64,000 bases of DNA from Oscillospiraceae bacterium (GTDB lineage: Bacteria > Bacillota > Clostridia > Oscillospirales > Ruminococcaceae), in the NCBI GenBank assembly GCA_017847885.1, contig JAGAUA010000044.1, positions 1-64,000 on the forward strand. Direction: 5' to 3'. This document shows positions 60,778-64,000 of the stretch, one piece after another (the first letter of the stretch is position 1; the number at the start of each line of letters is the position of its first letter). Below the pieces are notes generated by a model. That model saw only the letters and a list, made by a program, of their open reading frames with translations. It had not been told where the DNA came from and ran no database searches. Both the position numbers and the translations under genes were made by a program.

Positions 60778-62337
60778 ATGAAAAAGAAGTTAAAAAGCCT
60801 TGTGCGGATAATATTCGGGCGTACAATGGTGGTCGTTCTCGGACTTGCGGTGCAGGTATTTTTTATCGTTGCCGCAGTAAAGCTGTTCAATGATAATTTG
60901 TGGTACTTTTCCATGATTTCAACTGTTCTGTCGGGAATTGTGCTTATATGGATAGTTAACGACAAAACCAACCCCTATTTCAAGCTTGCGTGGGTAGTGC
61001 CCGTGCTGCTGATACCCGTTTTCGGCACGATAATGTACATCTTTGTGAAGATGGAATGGGGCACCCACGTAATGAACAGGCGTATCCTGAAGCTTATCGA
61101 CGACACGTCGCCCTATATGCCCCAATCGGAGGAGACCCTTGAGGAGCTTGAAAAAATCAGCGTCAAGGAAAAAAATCTTTCGGTTTACATGAAAAAATAT
61201 GCAGGATATCCCGTATGGAAGAACACCTATGCGGAATATTACCCCTTGGGCGAGGACGCTTTTGCCGCAATGGTAAGAGAGCTTGAAAATGCAAAGGAAT
61301 TTATCTTCATGGAGTATTTCATCGTTGAGCGCGGCGAAATGTGGGATACCATTCTGGAGATACTTGTGAGAAAAGCGGGACAGGGCGTGGACGTGCGCTT
61401 TATGTATGACGGAATGTGCAGCCTTGTGCTTGTGCCGTACAGCTACCCGAAAAAGCTTATCGACCGCGGAATAAAGTGCAAAATGTTCTCGCCGATAAAG
61501 CCTGTTCTTTCAACGGTGCAGAACAACCGTGACCACCGAAAGATAATGGTCATCGACGGTCACACCGCTTTCACCGGCGGAGTAAATCTTGCTGACGAAT
61601 ACATTAATAAATGCCCCAAATACGGGCATTGGAAGGATACCGCGGTAATGATAAAGGGCGAAGCGGTAAACAGCTTTACGATGATGTTCCTGCAAAACTG
61701 GAATATAACCGAGGTCGGCAGTGAGGATAAATACGCGTCATACGTAAGGACGGATTTCCCCGAGCTGGCGGAAAAGGGACTTTGCACCGACGGCTTTGTG
61801 CTTCCATACGGCGACAGCCCTCTTGACAACGAGGACGTTGGACAGAACGTTTATATGGACATTATCAACCGTGCGGAAGGATACGTTCACATTATGACGC
61901 CCTATCTCATTCTCGACAATGAAATGATATCCGCCCTGACCTATGCCGCAAAAAGAGGCGTTGACGTGAGCATAATCATGCCTCATATCCCCGACAAGCA
62001 GTACGCCTATCTGCTGGCGCGTTCCTATTACGCGGAGCTTATACAGACAGGCGTCAAGATATATGAATACACCCCCGGCTTTGTTCATGCAAAGTCGTTT
62101 ACCAGCGACGACATAAAGGCTGTTGTGGGCTCTATTAACCTTGACTACCGCAGCCTGTTCCTGCATTTCGAATGTGCCTGCTATTTCTACCGCAGCCCCG
62201 TTGTTGCGCAGGTGGAGGACGATTTCCGGGAAACGCTGAAAAAATGCTCACTTGTGACCCTTGAGGAATGCAGAAAATATAACATATTCAAGAAAATAGC
62301 AGGGCGCGTGCTGAGGCTTTTTGCTCCGCTTATGTGA
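60778..62337 (+). CDS. cls: Cardiolipin synthase
   Basis: 519 aa. Two N-terminal membrane segments plus a third (about 10-33, 38-58, 68-90). Two phospholipase D HKD motifs: HRKIMVIDG (near 246) and HAKSFTSDD (near 440), each with the conserved downstream Asp/Glu. Joins two phosphatidylglycerols to cardiolipin in the membrane. AAAGGAGAACAA before ATG. The permease gene begins 16 bases after its stop. Confidence 0.95.
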   Translation: MKKKLKSLVRIIFGRTMVVVLGLAVQVFFIVAAVKLFNDNLWYFSMISTVLSGIVLIWIVNDKTNPYFKLAWVVPVLLIPVFGTIMYIFVKMEWGTHVMNRRILKLIDDTSPYMPQSEETLEELEKISVKEKNLSVYMKKYAGYPVWKNTYAEYYPLGEDAFAAMVRELENAKEFIFMEYFIVERGEMWDTILEILVRKAGQGVDVRFMYDGMCSLVLVPYSYPKKLIDRGIKCKMFSPIKPVLSTVQNNRDHRKIMVIDGHTAFTGGVNLADEYINKCPKYGHWKDTAVMIKGEAVNSFTMMFLQNWNITEVGSEDKYASYVRTDFPELAEKGLCTDGFVLPYGDSPLDNEDVGQNVYMDIINRAEGYVHIMTPYLILDNEMISALTYAAKRGVDVSIIMPHIPDKQYAYLLARSYYAELIQTGVKIYEYTPGFVHAKSFTSDDIKAVVGSINLDYRSLFLHFECACYFYRSPVVAQVEDDFRETLKKCSLVTLEECRKYNIFKKIAGRVLRLFAPLM

Positions 62338-62353
62338 TGAAAGGAATGAATGT

Positions 62354-63544
62354 ATGTCTCTTGACAAAAAAACGGCGTTAAAAATAATCGGCATAGCTTC
62401 CGCAATTGCCGCGGTATACTGCGCGCTGCAAAATCTTGCCGCGGTGGCAGGGTTTCTCAAAACGGTGCTTTCCATGCTTATGCCGTTTTTCACGGGCGCT
62501 GCAATCGCGTTTGTGATAAACGTGCCGATGAGGGCTGTAGAAAAGCATCTTTTCCCCAAAAGCGTGAAGCTTGCAAAGCTTCGCAGACCTCTTGCCCTTG
62601 TGATAACTCTGCTTGCGATAGTGCTTGCGGTGGCAGCAGTAATGATACTCGTCATTCCCCAGGTCGTGACAACGGCTTCAAATCTCGGTCAGCAGATACC
62701 TGCATTTATGGCTAAGGGGCAGGAATATATCGAGAAATTTTTCAAGGATTACCCCCAGATACAAGGCTGGATATCCGAATTCAGAATTGACTGGCAGAAC
62801 GTGCTTTCCTCCGTCTCGGGCTGGATAACAAGCGGTCTGTCCTCAACGATAAGCGTTGCAACAAGCGCGGTCAGCGGAATAGTATCCGCGGTCATCGGAT
62901 TTGTTTTTGCGCTGTATATCCTGCTGCAAAAAGAAAAGCTGGGCAATCAGGCAAGAATGGTGCTGTACGCTCTCGTACCCGAAAAGGCGGCGGACAAAAC
63001 CTTAGAGATAGCTTTGCAGGCAAACAAGACCTTTTCAAACTTTCTTTCGGGGCAATGCCTTGAAGCGGTCATTCTCGGCTGTATGTTTGCGGTAGCGATG
63101 CTTATACTGCGTATGGATTACGTTGCGCTGATAAGCGTGCTTATCGCTTTCACCGCGCTTATACCAATGGTGGGCGCGTTTATCGGCTGCTTTATCGGCA
63201 CGTTCCTCCTGCTTATGGAAGACCCCATGCAGGCGCTTTTCTTCGTGATAATGTTCCTTGTCCTCCAGCAGATAGAGGGAAATCTCATATACCCCAAGGT
63301 AGTGGGCGAAAGCGTTGGACTTCCCGCAATATGGGTGCTTTTCGTGGTAACTATCGGCGGCAAGCTGATGGGCGTTTTCGGTATGCTTGTTATGATACCG
63401 ACGGCGTCGGTGCTGTATGCGCTTTTCCGCGAGTTCGTGGTGAAAAGGCTTAAAGGAAAAAGCGCGAGGGTGCAGAAAATGTTCTTTAAAAAAGCCGTGC
63501 CTGCGGCGGCTAATGCAAATACAAACTGCAAAAACAAAGGCTGA
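62354..63544 (+). CDS. AI-2E family transporter
   Basis: 396 aa from ATG 62354 (GAAAGGAATGAATGT). Seven to eight membrane segments with the FVINVPMRAVE, GIVSAVIGFVFALYILLQKEKL and MEDPMQALFFVIMFLVLQQIEGNLIYPKVVG blocks typical of the AI-2E/TqsA/YtvI family. Members export autoinducer-2 or act as Na+/H+ antiporters; substrate not assignable. In the cls operon. Confidence 0.88.
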   Translation: MSLDKKTALKIIGIASAIAAVYCALQNLAAVAGFLKTVLSMLMPFFTGAAIAFVINVPMRAVEKHLFPKSVKLAKLRRPLALVITLLAIVLAVAAVMILVIPQVVTTASNLGQQIPAFMAKGQEYIEKFFKDYPQIQGWISEFRIDWQNVLSSVSGWITSGLSSTISVATSAVSGIVSAVIGFVFALYILLQKEKLGNQARMVLYALVPEKAADKTLEIALQANKTFSNFLSGQCLEAVILGCMFAVAMLILRMDYVALISVLIAFTALIPMVGAFIGCFIGTFLLLMEDPMQALFFVIMFLVLQQIEGNLIYPKVVGESVGLPAIWVLFVVTIGGKLMGVFGMLVMIPTASVLYALFREFVVKRLKGKSARVQKMFFKKAVPAAANANTNCKNKG

Positions 63545-63582
63545 GGCAGTTTCTCGGCACTTTTCATAAGAAGGTAATTTCA

Positions 63583-64000
63583 ATGTCGGAAAAAAGAGGA
63601 ACAAGGGTGCTTAAAAAAATCATTCAGCTTGCGCCCGTTGTGATGATAATATGCTGTGCGGCAATATATTTGCGGTTTTTCCGCGGCGTGACCATTGAGC
63701 ATATCCTTGAATTTACACCCGAAAATCTTTGGCTTGCGGCTCTTGTCATGCTGGGACTTTTCGCGCTGAAATCGCTGTCGTTATTTTTCCCGATGCTTGT
63801 TCTTATTGCCGCGTCGGGAAGCATATTCCCCACGTTTCTTTCGGCGGTAACAGTCAACTGCGCAGGAGTGGCGGTGATGCTGCTTCTGCCTTACGCGATT
63901 GGCAGATTTGCGGAAAAGGAGTTCGTGCAGGAGCTTATCAACAAGAACAAAAACGCGGACAAGCTTCGGGAGATACAGTCGGACAACGAGCTTTTCATAG
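63583..64000 (+). CDS. TVP38/TMEM64 (DedA-like) membrane protein, 3' end outside the window
   Basis: 139 residues visible, start ATG 63583 after AGAAGGTAATTTCA. Hydrophobic segments near 18-33, 50-66, 69-86 and 88-105. FPMLVLIAASGSIFPTFLSA and LLPYAIGRFAEKEF match the SNARE-associated/DedA-type region. Possibly a flippase or envelope-stress protein. Co-transcribed with the AI-2E gene. Confidence 0.75.
   Translation, partial: MSEKRGTRVLKKIIQLAPVVMIICCAAIYLRFFRGVTIEHILEFTPENLWLAALVMLGLFALKSLSLFFPMLVLIAASGSIFPTFLSAVTVNCAGVAVMLLLPYAIGRFAEKEFVQELINKNKNADKLREIQSDNELFI

Overview
The window looks like part of the chromosome of a spore-forming, fibre-degrading gut clostridium, most likely Ruminococcus or a relative in the Oscillospiraceae. 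The evidence is: sporulation genes (yabP, yabQ, gpr), Firmicutes gene order (yabP-yabQ-divIC-yabR, gpr next to rpsT, mreB-mreC-mreD-PBP2-minD), strong GGAGG ribosome sites, a T-box, a GH94 phosphorylase and lipoprotein glycanases. This rests on reading the sequence only; no database search was run. I saw no rRNA, tRNA or CRISPR array.

Layout. 1-6360 is an AT-rich accessory segment, probably the end of an integrative or conjugative element (ICE). It holds a transposase fragment, a truncated small regulator, a recombination trio (putative annealing protein, YqaJ exonuclease, ArdC-like protein), a three-gene operon of zinc-ribbon and DUF697-like proteins facing an XRE regulator, and it stops at the 3' end of lysS. 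6401-9577 is greA-lysS plus a BtuF-like lipoprotein. 9891-12908 is a very large EAL protein fused to a repetitive beta-helix-like domain. 12999-16186 holds sporulation, division and translation genes. 16238-19364 has an HTH-desulfoferrodoxin fusion and a LacI-type sensor fused to GGDEF. 19618-23530 is a T-box-controlled hisS-aspS operon with a REP-associated transposase gene inserted in it. 23625-29709 is mgsA, minD, PBP2 and mreDCB. 30009-42844 is mostly housekeeping (U32 peptidase, zapA, M23 peptidase, RluA, phosphatase, XRE, RNase R, secG) with a candidate C-rich small RNA at 32838-33018. 43002-46912 has a eukaryotic-type HisA, MetY, a polysaccharide deacetylase and a chloramphenicol-acetyltransferase-like gene. 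47282-57805 is a beta-glucan/xyloglucan utilisation cluster. 57854-64000 has an ABC ATPase, GalU, a RING-like membrane protein, cardiolipin synthase, an AI-2E family permease and a partial TVP38-like gene.

How it fits together. In the glycan cluster, surface lipoproteins (GH74, GH16) would cut xyloglucan or mixed-linkage glucan, a solute-binding lipoprotein would capture oligosaccharides, and a cytoplasmic GH5 and GH94 phosphorylase would finish the breakdown, under an AraC regulator. A GGDEF protein with a sugar-sensor-like domain and an EAL protein imply c-di-GMP signalling linked to ligands. The mre/PBP2/minD, zapA, divIC and M23 genes are envelope and division functions.

Most unusual observations: the EAL/beta-helix fusion; an HTH-desulfoferrodoxin fusion with a strong internal start; a repeated hairpin leader carrying a Shine-Dalgarno sequence in front of two unrelated genes; REP palindromes inside the coding sequence of their likely transposase; and an independently transcribed RNA with five C-rich runs.
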